This document shows, piece after piece, positions 1 to 10,935 of a stretch of 64,000 nucleotides of DNA. The notes under the pieces are model-generated. The model made no database searches, had not been told where the DNA came from, and saw only the letters and a list, made by a program, of their open reading frames with translations. The position numbers and the translations under genes were made by a program. Position 1 is the first letter of the stretch; the number at the start of each line of letters is the position of its first letter. The DNA is from CAZNOG01 sp964574635 (lineage in GTDB: Bacteria; Bacteroidota; Bacteroidia; Flavobacteriales_D; Cryomorphaceae): positions 62,001-126,000 of the forward strand of contig CAZNOG010000005.1 of NCBI GenBank assembly GCA_964574635.1, in the 5' to 3' direction.

Positions 1-604
1 GGCCCAGTTCGTTTCCCTTGCCCACCACGCCCGAGACGGAATAGGTGTATCCGAGGTATTCGTTGGCTCTTACCACGTCTCCTTCGATCAAGGCCTTTCG
101 GATTTTCGTGGAACTTACGTTCACGTCGTCGATTTCCTGTGCGGGGATTTCCTCCAACGTGAATCCGTAGATGGGCGCGGCTTCTTTCAGGCGGTCGAGG
201 TTGCCTTCGCGGTTTCGACCGAAGTGATGGTCGTACCCGATCACCAGCGTACCGACGTTGAACTGCCCCACCAGCACGTCGCGGATGTACGAATCGGCGG
301 TGATGCGGCTGAACTTGGTGGAAAAGGGATGGATGACCAAATGGTCTAGGCCGGCGCTTTCCAGCAATTCGATGCGCTCTTGGCGTGTCGAAAGCAGTTT
401 GAGGTCGTTGTCGTCGGGAAATAGCACCAGGCGTGGGTGGGGGAAGAAGGTCAGAAGCACTGATTCGGCGTCGGAATTTCTCGCCAATTCACCGATTCGC
501 TTGAGGATTTTCTGATGACCCACGTGCACCCCGTCGAAGGTGCCCATGGTCACGACCGTTCGCTTTTTGGTGCCGAACTCGGAAATGTTCTTATAAACCT
601 TCAA
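1..604 (-). CDS. ribF: Bifunctional riboflavin kinase/FAD synthetase, 5' part (partial at window edge)
   Basis: The minus strand reads into a RibF N-terminal FMN adenylyltransferase domain. Visible are the opening KVYKNISEFGTKK, the nucleotidyltransferase signature TMGTFDGVHVGH, and later HPFSTKFSRIT, GYDHHFGRNREG and SSTKIRKAL. RibF phosphorylates riboflavin to FMN and adenylates FMN to FAD in the cytoplasm. About 200 codons are present; the C-terminal kinase domain lies beyond base 1. No ATG lies between the in-frame upstream stop and the conserved N-terminus, so the start is taken as TTG at 604-602. It is transcribed divergently from atpD. The family call is secure; the start is inferred. 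Confidence 0.9.
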   Translation of the reverse strand, partial: MKVYKNISEFGTKKRTVVTMGTFDGVHVGHQKILKRIGELARNSDAESVLLTFFPHPRLVLFPDDNDLKLLSTRQERIELLESAGLDHLVIHPFSTKFSRITADSYIRDVLVGQFNVGTLVIGYDHHFGRNREGNLDRLKEAAPIYGFTLEEIPAQEIDDVNVSSTKIRKALIEGDVVRANEYLGYTYSVSGVVGKGNELG

Positions 605-728
605 GCCAACCCTGTTTGTATTCCACTCATTAAGATACGCTTAACTCATCCCAACTTTCCCGATTGGCGCGCGGTGGAGCGCCGTGGGCGGTCGAGTCAA
701 ATGTAAAAAAATAATGTCAGCGCCGCAG

Positions 729-759
729 TTGGGTATACCGCGGATAAACCTTAGCTTTG
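729..759 (+). promoter_or_regulatory. Bacteroidota-type promoter of atpDC
   Basis: TTG at 729-731 and TAGCTTTG at 752-759 are separated by 20 bases. This matches the Bacteroidota consensus (TTG/TTTG near -33, TAnnTTTG near -7). Transcription would start near 765, about 40 bases before the atpD ATG. It is the best two-box promoter in the left part of the window. Confidence 0.6.
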
Positions 760-805
760 CAGCGCTGAAAAACCGCCCTTCGGGCACCGCATCAAACTTA
801 TAAAA

Positions 806-2308
<1,503 letters not shown>

Positions 2309-2317
2309 TCCACCGCT

Positions 2318-2554
2318 ATGACCACTGAAATAATCACCCCCGACAAGCAGTTGTTTTCCGGCGAAACCAAAGCCGTGGTCGTGCCCGGAATCGACGGTCT
2401 GCTCGGGATTCTCAACCGCCACGCGCCACTGATTTCGGCGCTGAAAAAAGGACGGGTGAAGATCACCAAACCCCAAGGGGAAGAAATCTTCTTCGAGATC
2501 AACGGAGGAGTGGTCGAGGTCAACAACAACAAAGTCATTATCCTCGCCGAGTAA
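2318..2554 (+). CDS. atpC: F1F0 ATP synthase subunit epsilon (short form)
   Basis: The 78-residue protein holds the beta-sandwich domain of the epsilon subunit: MTTEIITPDKQLFSGE, then VVPGIDGLLGILNRHAPLIS and a strand ending VEVNNNKVIILAE. The usual family length is about 130-140 residues. The C-terminal helical domain that inhibits ATP hydrolysis in many bacteria is absent, as is common in Bacteroidota. It follows atpD in the same transcription unit. It connects the F1 rotor to the c-ring. Confidence 0.93.
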   Translation: MTTEIITPDKQLFSGETKAVVVPGIDGLLGILNRHAPLISALKKGRVKITKPQGEEIFFEINGGVVEVNNNKVIILAE

Positions 2555-2614
2555 ACCCCGCGTTCATTCCGCCGCTCCGGCATTTCCGACGGCAGGTGCC
2601 CGAGGATTGCGGGT

Positions 2615-2636
2615 GGGTTTTGGGTTTTTGTGGGTG
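2615..2636 (+). repeat. Dispersed G/T-rich intergenic motif, copy 1
   Basis: The core GGGTTTTTGTGGGTG is preceded by another GGGTTTT. It lies in the 201-base gap between atpC and fbp. A short inverted repeat flanks it (CTCCGGC near 2575, GCCGGAG near 2641). Further copies lie near 16478, 31413 and 41051, with a variant near 25957, all in intergenic DNA. Confidence 0.55.
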
Positions 2637-2755
2637 GCCGAGCCGGAGTGTCGTTCGCGTCACGCACCCGGATCTTCTCATCACGGAGGTCTGGAAAGGC
2701 CGCACCGTGCAGGTACCGGGATAATTTCCGATATTTGCGGCACAGCCGAATACCC

Positions 2756-3790
2756 ATGAACAAAGTAACGACCCTTGGTGAATTCATCGTTGAACGTCAG
2801 TCCGATTTTCCCTTTGCGAAAGGGGAATTGTCGCGGCTATTGAGCGCCATTCGCCTCGCCGCCAAAATCGTTCACCGGGAGGTGAACAAGGCCGGATTGA
2901 TCGACGACATCATGGGCAGCACGGGCGAAGAAAACGTCCAGGGCGAAAGCCAGCAAAAACTCGACGTCTTCGCCAACCAGCAGATGATTTCGGCGCTGAA
3001 AGCCCAACAAGAAGTCTGCGGCATCGGCTCTGAAGAAAACGAAGATTTCATCGCCTTCGATTCCGGCGAAGCCGTGCACGGAAAGTACATCGTGTTGATG
3101 GACCCCCTCGACGGGTCGTCGAACATCGACGTCAACGTATCCATCGGCACCATCTTCTCCATTTACAGGCGAAAAAGCAAGCCCGGCACGGTGTGCACCC
3201 TCGATGACTTCCTCCAGCCTGGTACCGACCTCGTCGCCGCGGGATACGTCATCTACGGATCTTCCACCATGTTGGTGTTCAGCACAGGTCACGGCGTCAA
3301 CGGCTTTACCCTCGATTCTTCCATCGGCGTGTTCTGTCTCTCCCACCCCGACATGAAAATACCCGAAGACGGAAAGATCTACTCCATCAACGAGGGCAAT
3401 TATTTGCAGTTTCCCGAAGGCGTAAAGCAATACATCAAATACTGCCAAGAGGAAGACCCCGAAACCAACCGCCCCTACACCAGCCGGTACATCGGCTCTT
3501 TGGTGGCCGATTTTCACCGAAACCTCATCAAAGGCGGAATCTACATCTACCCCTCCACGGGGAAGAATCCCAACGGGAAGCTTCGGCTGATGTACGAGAA
3601 CATTCCCTTGGCATTTCTGGTTGAACAAGCCGGAGGAAAGGCCTCCGACGGTCGGAACCGCATTCTGACCATTCAACCCGAAGAACTGCATCAACGCACC
3701 CCATTGTTCATCGGCTCCAAAAAAATGGTGGAAAAAGCCGAGGAATACATGGCATTACACCGCATGGCAGAGGTTCGAACGGAAGCATGA
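2756..3790 (+). CDS. fbp: Class I fructose-1,6-bisphosphatase
   Basis: This 344-residue gluconeogenic enzyme hydrolyses fructose 1,6-bisphosphate to fructose 6-phosphate in the cytoplasm. The metal and substrate sites are visible: GIGSEENED, MDPLDGSSNIDVNVSIGT, the RYIGSLVADFHR segment and GGKASDGR near the C-terminus. The ATG at 2756 (MNKVTTLGEF) matches the family N-terminus; the frame is open 42 codons further upstream, but that part looks non-coding. Its stop overlaps the mfd start (ATGA, 3787-3790), suggesting translational coupling. Confidence 0.96.
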   Translation: MNKVTTLGEFIVERQSDFPFAKGELSRLLSAIRLAAKIVHREVNKAGLIDDIMGSTGEENVQGESQQKLDVFANQQMISALKAQQEVCGIGSEENEDFIAFDSGEAVHGKYIVLMDPLDGSSNIDVNVSIGTIFSIYRRKSKPGTVCTLDDFLQPGTDLVAAGYVIYGSSTMLVFSTGHGVNGFTLDSSIGVFCLSHPDMKIPEDGKIYSINEGNYLQFPEGVKQYIKYCQEEDPETNRPYTSRYIGSLVADFHRNLIKGGIYIYPSTGKNPNGKLRLMYENIPLAFLVEQAGGKASDGRNRILTIQPEELHQRTPLFIGSKKMVEKAEEYMALHRMAEVRTEA

Positions 3791-6700
3791 ACATTTCCGA
3801 AATCACGAAATTTTATACCCAAAGCCGCACCGTGGCCGAAGGTTTCCGATTGCTCGAGAAACCTAGGGTCAGGATATCCGTGGAAGGAACCGTCGGATCG
3901 GGGCTGGCCTTCGTGGCCCAGGATTTGGCGCGCAGAGGCAGCTCCGACCATCTGTTCGTTTTCGGCGACCGGGAAGAGGCCGCGTACTTTTTCAACGACC
4001 TCCAGGCGCTGATGGGCGATCGCCACCCCGTGCTGTTTTATCCCCAAAGTTACCGCGTGCCTTATCGCAGCGACGGAGTCACGGACGACTACACCGCCGA
4101 AGAAACCGACAACGCCAACGTGGTCTTGCGCGCGGAGGTGCTTAAAACCCTTTCTTCCGAGAGAGAGGTTCCCGCTTTGGTGGTCACGTACCCGGGCGCG
4201 CTCGCCGAAAAGGTGGTCACGCGGAAACAACTCGACACCAACACGTTTCACATCCGCACGGGCGACAAGCACTCCATCGAATTTTTGAACGAAGTCTTGG
4301 TGGAATACGGTTTCAAACGGGAGGATTTCGTGTACGAGCCCGGGCAATTTTCCATCCGCGGCGGTATCATGGACGTGTTTTCCTACGGAGAGGATCACCC
4401 CTTCCGCATCGAATTTTTCGGTGACGAGATCGAATCCATGCGGAGGTTCGACCCGGTATCCCAACTATCCACCGACAAGGCCAAGAAGTTCACCGTCATC
4501 CCCAACATCCAAGACGATTCCTTATCGGAATCCATGGAATCTTTCCTCGAATTCATCGGCTCCAAAACCACCATTTGGTTTGACAACCGGGAGGTCATCG
4601 CCTCCACCCTCGACCGCGTGTACCAATCAGCGGAAAAGGCCTACACCGAACTCAAAACGGCGGTGAAATTCCTGCCGCCGGAAGAAAAATACCACGACGG
4701 AAAGCGCTTCCTTTCCGAAATGGAGGCCTTTACCTTGGTGAACTTCGGCACCGTGGCCGAGCCCGGCTTCGAGAAGCTCGTTTTCCACCAAGCGCCGGCT
4801 CCCACCTTCAACAAAAATTTCGAGCTCCTTCGGGAAAACCTCCTGTCCAATTCCGCCGAAGGACTCGAAAACTTCATCTTCTCGTCCAATCCACAACAAC
4901 TCGACCGCCTCGATCGAATTTTCGCCGACATCGGCGGAGAAGTGCGCTACACGCCGGTCGACAGCCGCATCGCGGAGGGCTTCGTGGATCGCGATTTGAA
5001 CATCGCCTGCTACACCGACCACGAGATCTTCGAGAGGTACCACCGGTTTTATCTCAAAGAAGGCTTCAAGAAAAACAGGGAGGCCCTTACTTTGCGGGAG
5101 CTGAACTCCTTGCAACCGGGAGATTACGTCACCCACATCGACCACGGCGTGGGCAAGTTTTCCGGGCTGGAAAAGATCAACGTCAACGGAAAGGAGCAGG
5201 AAGCCATCCGGCTGCTGTACCGCGACAACGATTTGCTGTACGTCAGCATTCACTCCCTGCACCGCATAAGCAAGTACAGCGGCAAGGAAGGAACCGAACC
5301 CACGGTAAACAAACTCGGCAGCGGTGCGTGGCAAAAAGCCAAAGCGCGCACCAAAAAACGCGTCAAAGAGATCGCCTACGACCTCATCAAGCTCTACGCC
5401 AAGAGGAAGGCGCAAAAGGGCTTCGCCTTCAGCCCCGATACGTACTTGCAAACCGAACTCGAAGCCTCATTCGTTTTCGAAGACACACCCGATCAAAGCG
5501 CGGCCACCCAGGCCGTAAAAGAAGACATGGAGTCCGAATCGCCCATGGACAGGTTGATATGCGGCGACGTGGGATTCGGAAAAACCGAAGTGGCCATCCG
5601 CGCCGCCTTCAAAGCGGTCACCGACGGCAAGCAGGTGGCGGTATTGGTGCCCACCACCATATTGTCCATGCAGCATTACCGCACCTTCAAAGAGCGGTTG
5701 GAGCAATTTCCGGTAAACGTCAAACTCCTGAATCGATTCGTCACGGGGAAGAAGCACACGGAAACGCTCAAAGCCTTGGCCGAAGGCAAAATCGACATCA
5801 TCATCGGCACCCACAAATTGGTGGGAAAGCAAGTGAAATTCGCGGACTTGGGTCTGTTGGTCATCGACGAGGAACAGAAGTTCGGCGTGGGTGTGAAAGA
5901 CAAACTCAAAACCCTTCGCGCCACGGTCGATACCCTCACCCTCACCGCCACGCCCATACCCCGCACGTTGCAATTTTCGATGATGGGAGCGCGGGACATG
6001 AGCATCATCCGCACGCCCCCGCCCAACCGCTACCCCGTTCGCACCGAATTGCACACTTTCCGGGAAGACGTGATCCGCGACGCCATCGCATACGAGATCA
6101 ATCGAGGTGGACAGGTGTTTTTCATCCACAACAAGATCGAAAACATCCATGAAGTGGCCGGGATGATCAAGCGCTTGGTGCCCGACGCTCGCGTGGGTGT
6201 AGGTCACGGTCGTCTGAAAGGGCCGGAACTCGAAAAGGTGATGACCGACTTCATCGAAGGGGATTTCGACGTGTTGGTGGCCACGACCATCGTCGAATCC
6301 GGAATAGACATTCCCAACGCCAACACCATCCTCATCAACGACGCCCACAATTTCGGATTGAGCGACTTGCACCAGTTGCGGGGTCGCGTGGGTCGCAGCA
6401 ACAAAAAGGCGTTTTGCCATTTGATCGCCCCGCCCCTATCCCTGGTTTCGGAAGAGTCGCAGAAACGGCTGAGGGCCATCACCCAGTTCAGCGACTTGGG
6501 AAGCGGTCTGAACATCGCCATGCGCGACTTGGACATCCGCGGTGCGGGCGACCTTCTGGGCGCCGAGCAGAGCGGCTTCATCAACGAGCTCGGATTCGAG
6601 ACGTACCAAAAGATTCTCCACGAAGCGGTGCGCGAACTCAAAGAGGAAGAGTTCAAGGAACTGTACGACGACAGCCACCAAATGCCGGGATCGTACGTGG

Positions 6701-7176
6701 ACGACTGCGTGCTGGAAACCGATTTGGAGTTGTTGATACCCGACGATTACATCAGCGAGATCACCGAAAGGCTCAACGTGTACAGGCATTTGGACAACCT
6801 ATCGGAAGAATCGGAATTGCTCTCTTACCGCGAAGAATTGCGTGACCGATTCGGGGAATTGCCGGAGGAGACCGAGGCCCTCTTCGACGCCATCCGCTTG
6901 CGCAGACTCGCCAAGGAAATCGGGTTGGAAAAATTGGTTCTCAAAGGCGGAAAGCTCATCGGGTATTTCATTTCCAACAGCGAGTCGCCCTACTTCGGAA
7001 GTCCCGCGTTTACCGAAGTGCTGAACTTCATCAAGACCAATCCCAAGGGGTACAAGATGTACGAGAAAAACGGGTCTTTGCGCATCTCCAAAAGCGATGT
7101 GAACAGCGTGACCGACGCCATCGAGGGATTGTCGGTCATGGCGGTGGAACACAAAGAGGCCGCGGAAAAGCATTAA
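3787..7176 (+). CDS. mfd: Transcription-repair coupling factor
   Basis: The 1129-residue Mfd is a DNA translocase. It releases RNA polymerase stalled at lesions and recruits UvrA. Seen in order: an N-terminal UvrB-like region, the RNAP-interaction domain around LQPGDYVTHIDHGVGKFSGL, the RecG-like helicase core with Walker A GDVGFGKTEVA (residues 593-603) and the DEEQ box in VIDEEQKFGV, TATPIPRTLQ, the QLRGRVGRSNKKAFCHL segment, and a C-terminal TRCF domain. Length is usual for the family. Its start overlaps the fbp stop by four bases; the pairing of fbp and mfd has no evident functional logic. Confidence 0.97.
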   Translation: MNISEITKFYTQSRTVAEGFRLLEKPRVRISVEGTVGSGLAFVAQDLARRGSSDHLFVFGDREEAAYFFNDLQALMGDRHPVLFYPQSYRVPYRSDGVTDDYTAEETDNANVVLRAEVLKTLSSEREVPALVVTYPGALAEKVVTRKQLDTNTFHIRTGDKHSIEFLNEVLVEYGFKREDFVYEPGQFSIRGGIMDVFSYGEDHPFRIEFFGDEIESMRRFDPVSQLSTDKAKKFTVIPNIQDDSLSESMESFLEFIGSKTTIWFDNREVIASTLDRVYQSAEKAYTELKTAVKFLPPEEKYHDGKRFLSEMEAFTLVNFGTVAEPGFEKLVFHQAPAPTFNKNFELLRENLLSNSAEGLENFIFSSNPQQLDRLDRIFADIGGEVRYTPVDSRIAEGFVDRDLNIACYTDHEIFERYHRFYLKEGFKKNREALTLRELNSLQPGDYVTHIDHGVGKFSGLEKINVNGKEQEAIRLLYRDNDLLYVSIHSLHRISKYSGKEGTEPTVNKLGSGAWQKAKARTKKRVKEIAYDLIKLYAKRKAQKGFAFSPDTYLQTELEASFVFEDTPDQSAATQAVKEDMESESPMDRLICGDVGFGKTEVAIRAAFKAVTDGKQVAVLVPTTILSMQHYRTFKERLEQFPVNVKLLNRFVTGKKHTETLKALAEGKIDIIIGTHKLVGKQVKFADLGLLVIDEEQKFGVGVKDKLKTLRATVDTLTLTATPIPRTLQFSMMGARDMSIIRTPPPNRYPVRTELHTFREDVIRDAIAYEINRGGQVFFIHNKIENIHEVAGMIKRLVPDARVGVGHGRLKGPELEKVMTDFIEGDFDVLVATTIVESGIDIPNANTILINDAHNFGLSDLHQLRGRVGRSNKKAFCHLIAPPLSLVSEESQKRLRAITQFSDLGSGLNIAMRDLDIRGAGDLLGAEQSGFINELGFETYQKILHEAVRELKEEEFKELYDDSHQMPGSYVDDCVLETDLELLIPDDYISEITERLNVYRHLDNLSEESELLSYREELRDRFGELPEETEALFDAIRLRRLAKEIGLEKLVLKGGKLIGYFISNSESPYFGSPAFTEVLNFIKTNPKGYKMYEKNGSLRISKSDVNSVTDAIEGLSVMAVEHKEAAEKH

Positions 7177-7234
7177 GACTCAACGCAATTCGTTTTTGGC
7201 ACGAGGTTTGGAATTTTTCCGGAAATCCATAGCC

Positions 7235-7927
7235 ATGCCTTTCCTCCGTTATGCCTCAGTTTTGATTTTGTTGACCTGCTGTGTCCAAGCGTACGGTCAA
7301 TTTCCCATTCGCCCCAGGACTCCCACCTTGTCGGTAGGCGGGCAGATCGCGGTGCCTACCGGAGAGTTTTCCGAATACTACGAAAGTTATCCGATCGGAA
7401 TCAACGCGTCGGCCCTGTTTCCCGTTTGGGGATTGCCCATAGAAGGCGGAATCGGCTTTTCATGGAAAGAAATGGCCGGTGAAGGCCGGGAGGTGTACAT
7501 CAGCGACGCTTTCGGCAACGTACATCCGGCCGATCTGAAGATCAAGGGAAACGTGTACACGTACAGCTTTCACGGCAGACTGCGGCCGCTGAACGGCAAA
7601 TTCAGGCCCTACGGGGAGGTCATGGCGGGGTTGGCGAGTTTCGGGGTCAAATCGAAACTGTACTCCGACATCGAGGGGGGCGCTCCGCAAACCGAAGTGA
7701 CCAACCGCGATTACACCTGGATCACGGGGTGGGCCCTGGGGCTTCAAGTGCGTCTGATGCCCGGGGTGTTCTTGGAAGGGAGATTCGAGAAAACCCAAGG
7801 AGATCGGACGGAATACATCAACCCCAGAACGATTTCCATCTCACCCAACGGCGCATATTCCTTCGAAAATCAAACGTCGAGAATCGATCAGTTCGCCTTG
7901 TCGCTGGGTCTCGCCTTCAGCTTCTGA
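7235..7927 (+). CDS. Predicted outer-membrane beta-barrel protein
   Basis: This 230-residue protein has a signal peptide (LRYASVLILLTCCVQAYGQ). The rest has alternating hydrophobic/polar strands (LSVGGQIAVPTGEF, INASALFPVWGLPIEGGIGF, FRPYGEVMAGLASFGV) and ends in the terminal-aromatic strand FALSLGLAFSF. This is the pattern of a small outer-membrane barrel. ATG at 7235 is chosen because the signal peptide begins there; the frame is open to TTG at 7196. Exact family unknown. It converges with the ABC permease gene, with a 7-base gap. Confidence 0.7.
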   Translation: MPFLRYASVLILLTCCVQAYGQFPIRPRTPTLSVGGQIAVPTGEFSEYYESYPIGINASALFPVWGLPIEGGIGFSWKEMAGEGREVYISDAFGNVHPADLKIKGNVYTYSFHGRLRPLNGKFRPYGEVMAGLASFGVKSKLYSDIEGGAPQTEVTNRDYTWITGWALGLQVRLMPGVFLEGRFEKTQGDRTEYINPRTISISPNGAYSFENQTSRIDQFALSLGLAFSF

Positions 7928-7934
7928 AATCGGA

Positions 7935-9200
7935 TCACACGGTAGTGCGGATGGCTTCCACCGGCTCCATGCGCGCGGCCAAGGAAGCCGGCACCACACC
8001 CGACACCAATCCGATGGCTACGGAAAAACCTACGCCAATGGCGATATTTCCCATGGTCAGGCCCAGGTCGAAACCCGTGATCATGCTCGCCACGAAGGCG
8101 ATGATCCAGATGAAAAACAGTCCGATGGCTCCGCCAACCACACACAGGGCCACGGATTCGAACAGAAACTGAAAAAGGATAAAGCTCCGCTTGGCTCCCA
8201 GTGCTTTCTGTATACCGATGATAGGTGTTCGTTCCCGCACCGAGACGAACATGATGTTCGCAATGCTGAAACCGCCCACCAGGATGGAGAAACCCCCGAT
8301 GATCAAGCCGGCGAGGCTGAGAAAATCGAAGATTTGGGTCACGCCACCGGTGAGCATGCTGCTCTTGTTGAGGGAAAAATCCCGGGCCTCGCCGGGTCGG
8401 AGCCTTCGGATACTTCGCATGTGCATGTCGGCTTCGTTTTCCATCTCCTTCACCGACACTCCGGGCCGGGGTTTGAGGGCGATTTGCACGTCGGTTTTGG
8501 TGAAATCCATGAGGAGACGACCGAAGTTGACCGGTACGATCACCCAGGAATCCGTGCCCGAACCGACGATGCTTTGGCCTTCCTTTTCCAATACCCCGAT
8601 GACGGTGGCGCGCATTCCGGCCACTTTGATTTCCTTTCCAATCGGATTCTCCATACCGAAGAGGGACTCCGCCACGTCGTGTCCCAACATGGCCACGCGT
8701 GCGTACCCCCTCAGTTCGGTATCGCTGAAGCTGCGGCCCAGGGCAATATCCACGTTGATGAAATCGCCGAATCCCGGCGAGACGGCGGTAACGCCCACAT
8801 TTTCCGCCGAACTGCGCCCGTACTCGGCCAATCGCGAAGCCCACGCGAAGAAAGTCACCGTTTCGGCGGTGGTCATGCGCCTTTTGAGGGCGTCTGCGTG
8901 GGCGTAAGTCAGTTCGGGACGATTTACGTATTTCCACCACGCGTACTCCGTGTCGCCGTCTTCGGGGCCCCACGGCATTTTTTGGATCATGATGGTGTTG
9001 TCGCCCAATGATGCGAAGGCGTTTCGCACGCTGCGCTCCAAACCATCGACGAGGGTGAAGATGGATATGATGGTGAAAATGCCGATGGTGATACCCAACA
9101 GGGACAGGAAGGTGCGGAGGCGATTGGTCACCAAAGTACCCCAGGCAAGGGCGGCACCTTCACCGAGCAACCGGGAATAAACTTTGAACCTCTCGATCAT
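7935..9200 (-). CDS. MacB-type ABC transporter permease
   Basis: The 421-residue protein starts with a short cytoplasmic segment and a first membrane helix (LRTFLSLLGITIGIFTIISIFTLVDGL). A large MacB-type periplasmic domain follows, with YARVAMLGHDVAESLFG and VIGVLEKEGQSIVGSG. Three C-terminal FtsX-type helices begin near SLAGLIIGGFSILVGGFSIANIMFVSV. Such permeases power tripartite export or lipoprotein handling together with an ATPase, an HlyD-type adaptor and an outer-membrane channel. No ATPase gene is adjacent. An adaptor and a TolC-type gene lie 29 kb away at 38028-40846. Substrate not predictable. Confidence 0.88.
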   Translation of the reverse strand: MIERFKVYSRLLGEGAALAWGTLVTNRLRTFLSLLGITIGIFTIISIFTLVDGLERSVRNAFASLGDNTIMIQKMPWGPEDGDTEYAWWKYVNRPELTYAHADALKRRMTTAETVTFFAWASRLAEYGRSSAENVGVTAVSPGFGDFINVDIALGRSFSDTELRGYARVAMLGHDVAESLFGMENPIGKEIKVAGMRATVIGVLEKEGQSIVGSGTDSWVIVPVNFGRLLMDFTKTDVQIALKPRPGVSVKEMENEADMHMRSIRRLRPGEARDFSLNKSSMLTGGVTQIFDFLSLAGLIIGGFSILVGGFSIANIMFVSVRERTPIIGIQKALGAKRSFILFQFLFESVALCVVGGAIGLFFIWIIAFVASMITGFDLGLTMGNIAIGVGFSVAIGLVSGVVPASLAARMEPVEAIRTTV

Positions 9201-9418
9201 GGGGAGCGGAATTCCTTAAACTCGTCCCAAAAATAACCCGGTTCATCGGCACACGGGCAACCGCTCATGTAAAAGTGGGCAAAACGGGCGTTATCCACGT
9301 TTGGCCGGTAATAAAACTTCGGGATAAAAGCCGCACCGCACTTGACTTTAAAACAAATATTCTTGCTAACATTGTAATCCAATCGAACCACGAAAAAAAG
9401 ATCATTGGTCACCATCAA
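9197..9418 (-). CDS. Possible small ORF ending in ATGA overlap with the ABC permease
   Basis: This is a 73-codon open frame on the minus strand. Its TGA overlaps the permease ATG (bases 9200-9197). Its C-terminal part, rich in aromatic residues and Cys (FYMSGCPCADEPGYFWDEF), looks protein-like, but I recognise no family. The 5' end overlaps the start of purH on the other strand, so any real start is probably internal. It may be chance. Confidence 0.2.
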   Translation of the reverse strand: MMVTNDLFFVVRLDYNVSKNICFKVKCGAAFIPKFYYRPNVDNARFAHFYMSGCPCADEPGYFWDEFKEFRSP

Positions 9419-10916
9419 AACAGCGCTGATTTCGGTCTTTCACAAAGACCGGATCGAGCCTTTGGTAAGCGCTTTGCACGAACTTGGGGTGGAGTTGTAC
9501 TCCACGGGGGGAACGGAAGAATACATTTCGAACTTGGGCATTGCCGTGCACAAGGTGGAAACGCTTACGGGCTACCCGAGCATCTTCGGGGGCCGGGTGA
9601 AGACGTTGCACCCGAAAGTATTCGGCGGCATTTTGAGCCGACGCACCGAAGGTGACCGGGAAGAAGCTCTCGAACACGCCATTCCCGAGATGGATTTGGT
9701 GGTGGTGGATTTGTACCCTTTCGAACAGACCGTCGCCTCGGGCGGGAGCGAAACGGAAATCATCGAAAAAATCGACATCGGCGGCATATCGCTGATCCGC
9801 GCGGCGGCCAAAAATTTTAAGCAGGTGACCGTGCTGCCCGGAGTGGAGCACTTCGAGCGGTTTGCGGAGCATTTGAAATCCCAAGGCGCCAAAACCGATT
9901 TGGTGCTCAGGAAACGACTCGCCGCCGAGGCCTTTGCCATCAGCTCTCGCTACGACGCCGCCATCCACGGATATTTGTCCGAAAGCGACCCACCCGTTTT
10001 GACCGACGGTAAATACCGGGGACTGCGCTACGGGGAAAACCCCCACCAGGAAGGGAGATTTTACGGTGATTTGGACGAGGCCTTCGAGCAGCTTCACGGC
10101 AAAGAACTGTCGTACAACAACTTGCTGGACATCGACGCCGCCGTGCACCTGATGGACGAATTTGCCGATGCGGATCCTTCCTTCGGTATTCTCAAGCACA
10201 ACAACGCCTGCGGTTTCGCCACGAGGAAGGAATTGCACTCGGCGTATGCGGAGGCGTTGGCCGGCGACCCGGTATCGGCCTTCGGCGGCGTGATGATCGC
10301 CAACCGCGAGGTGGACCAAGCCACGGCGACGGAAATGGACAAGGTGTTTTTCGAAGTGATCATCGCCCCCGGCTTCAGCGCGGAGGCTTTGGAGATTCTC
10401 CGCCGCAAGAAAAACCGGATCATCCTGAGAAAAAAGGAAATTACATGGCCAACCCACAAAATCCTAACAACCCTGAACGGTTACCTCTGGCAGGAAAAAG
10501 ACGGGGTGACGGATCGGCCCGCTGACTTCCGAACGGTGACGGACCGGCCTCCGACCGAGGAGGAAGTGCGGGATCTGGAGTTTGCCGCTATCTTGGCGAA
10601 ACACACCAAATCCAACACCATCGTACTGGCCAAAGACAATCGACTGATCGCTTCGGGAACGGGCCAAACCTCCCGCGTAGATGCGCTGAAACAGGCATTG
10701 GAAAAAGCGCGGAATTTCGAGGTGGACACCCGCGGTGCCGTGATGGCTTCCGATGCGTTTTTCCCTTTTCCCGATTGCGTTGAAATCGCCCACGAGGCGG
10801 GGATTTCGGCGGTGATTCAACCGGGGGGATCGGTCAAAGACCAACTTTCCATCGATTACTGTAACGAAAAGGGCATGGCGATGGTATTTACCGGTAACAG
10901 ACACTTTAAGCACTAA
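9405..10916 (+). CDS. purH: Bifunctional AICAR formyltransferase/IMP cyclohydrolase
   Basis: The 503-residue PurH carries out the last two steps of IMP synthesis. The N-terminal MGS-like cyclohydrolase domain opens KTALISVFHKD and includes YSTGGT and GRVKTLHPKVFGGIL. The C-terminal transformylase domain shows LRYGENPHQEG, ILKHNNACGFA and the closing AVIQPGGSVKDQ with FTGNRHFKH. The start is TTG at 9405: the preceding in-frame codons give no ATG, and the family N-terminus begins right there. It lies about 20 bases upstream of mreB, so both may share a transcript. Confidence 0.96.
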   Translation: MVTIKTALISVFHKDRIEPLVSALHELGVELYSTGGTEEYISNLGIAVHKVETLTGYPSIFGGRVKTLHPKVFGGILSRRTEGDREEALEHAIPEMDLVVVDLYPFEQTVASGGSETEIIEKIDIGGISLIRAAAKNFKQVTVLPGVEHFERFAEHLKSQGAKTDLVLRKRLAAEAFAISSRYDAAIHGYLSESDPPVLTDGKYRGLRYGENPHQEGRFYGDLDEAFEQLHGKELSYNNLLDIDAAVHLMDEFADADPSFGILKHNNACGFATRKELHSAYAEALAGDPVSAFGGVMIANREVDQATATEMDKVFFEVIIAPGFSAEALEILRRKKNRIILRKKEITWPTHKILTTLNGYLWQEKDGVTDRPADFRTVTDRPPTEEEVRDLEFAAILAKHTKSNTIVLAKDNRLIASGTGQTSRVDALKQALEKARNFEVDTRGAVMASDAFFPFPDCVEIAHEAGISAVIQPGGSVKDQLSIDYCNEKGMAMVFTGNRHFKH

Positions 10917-10935
10917 CAAAGAATGCAATCTACCT

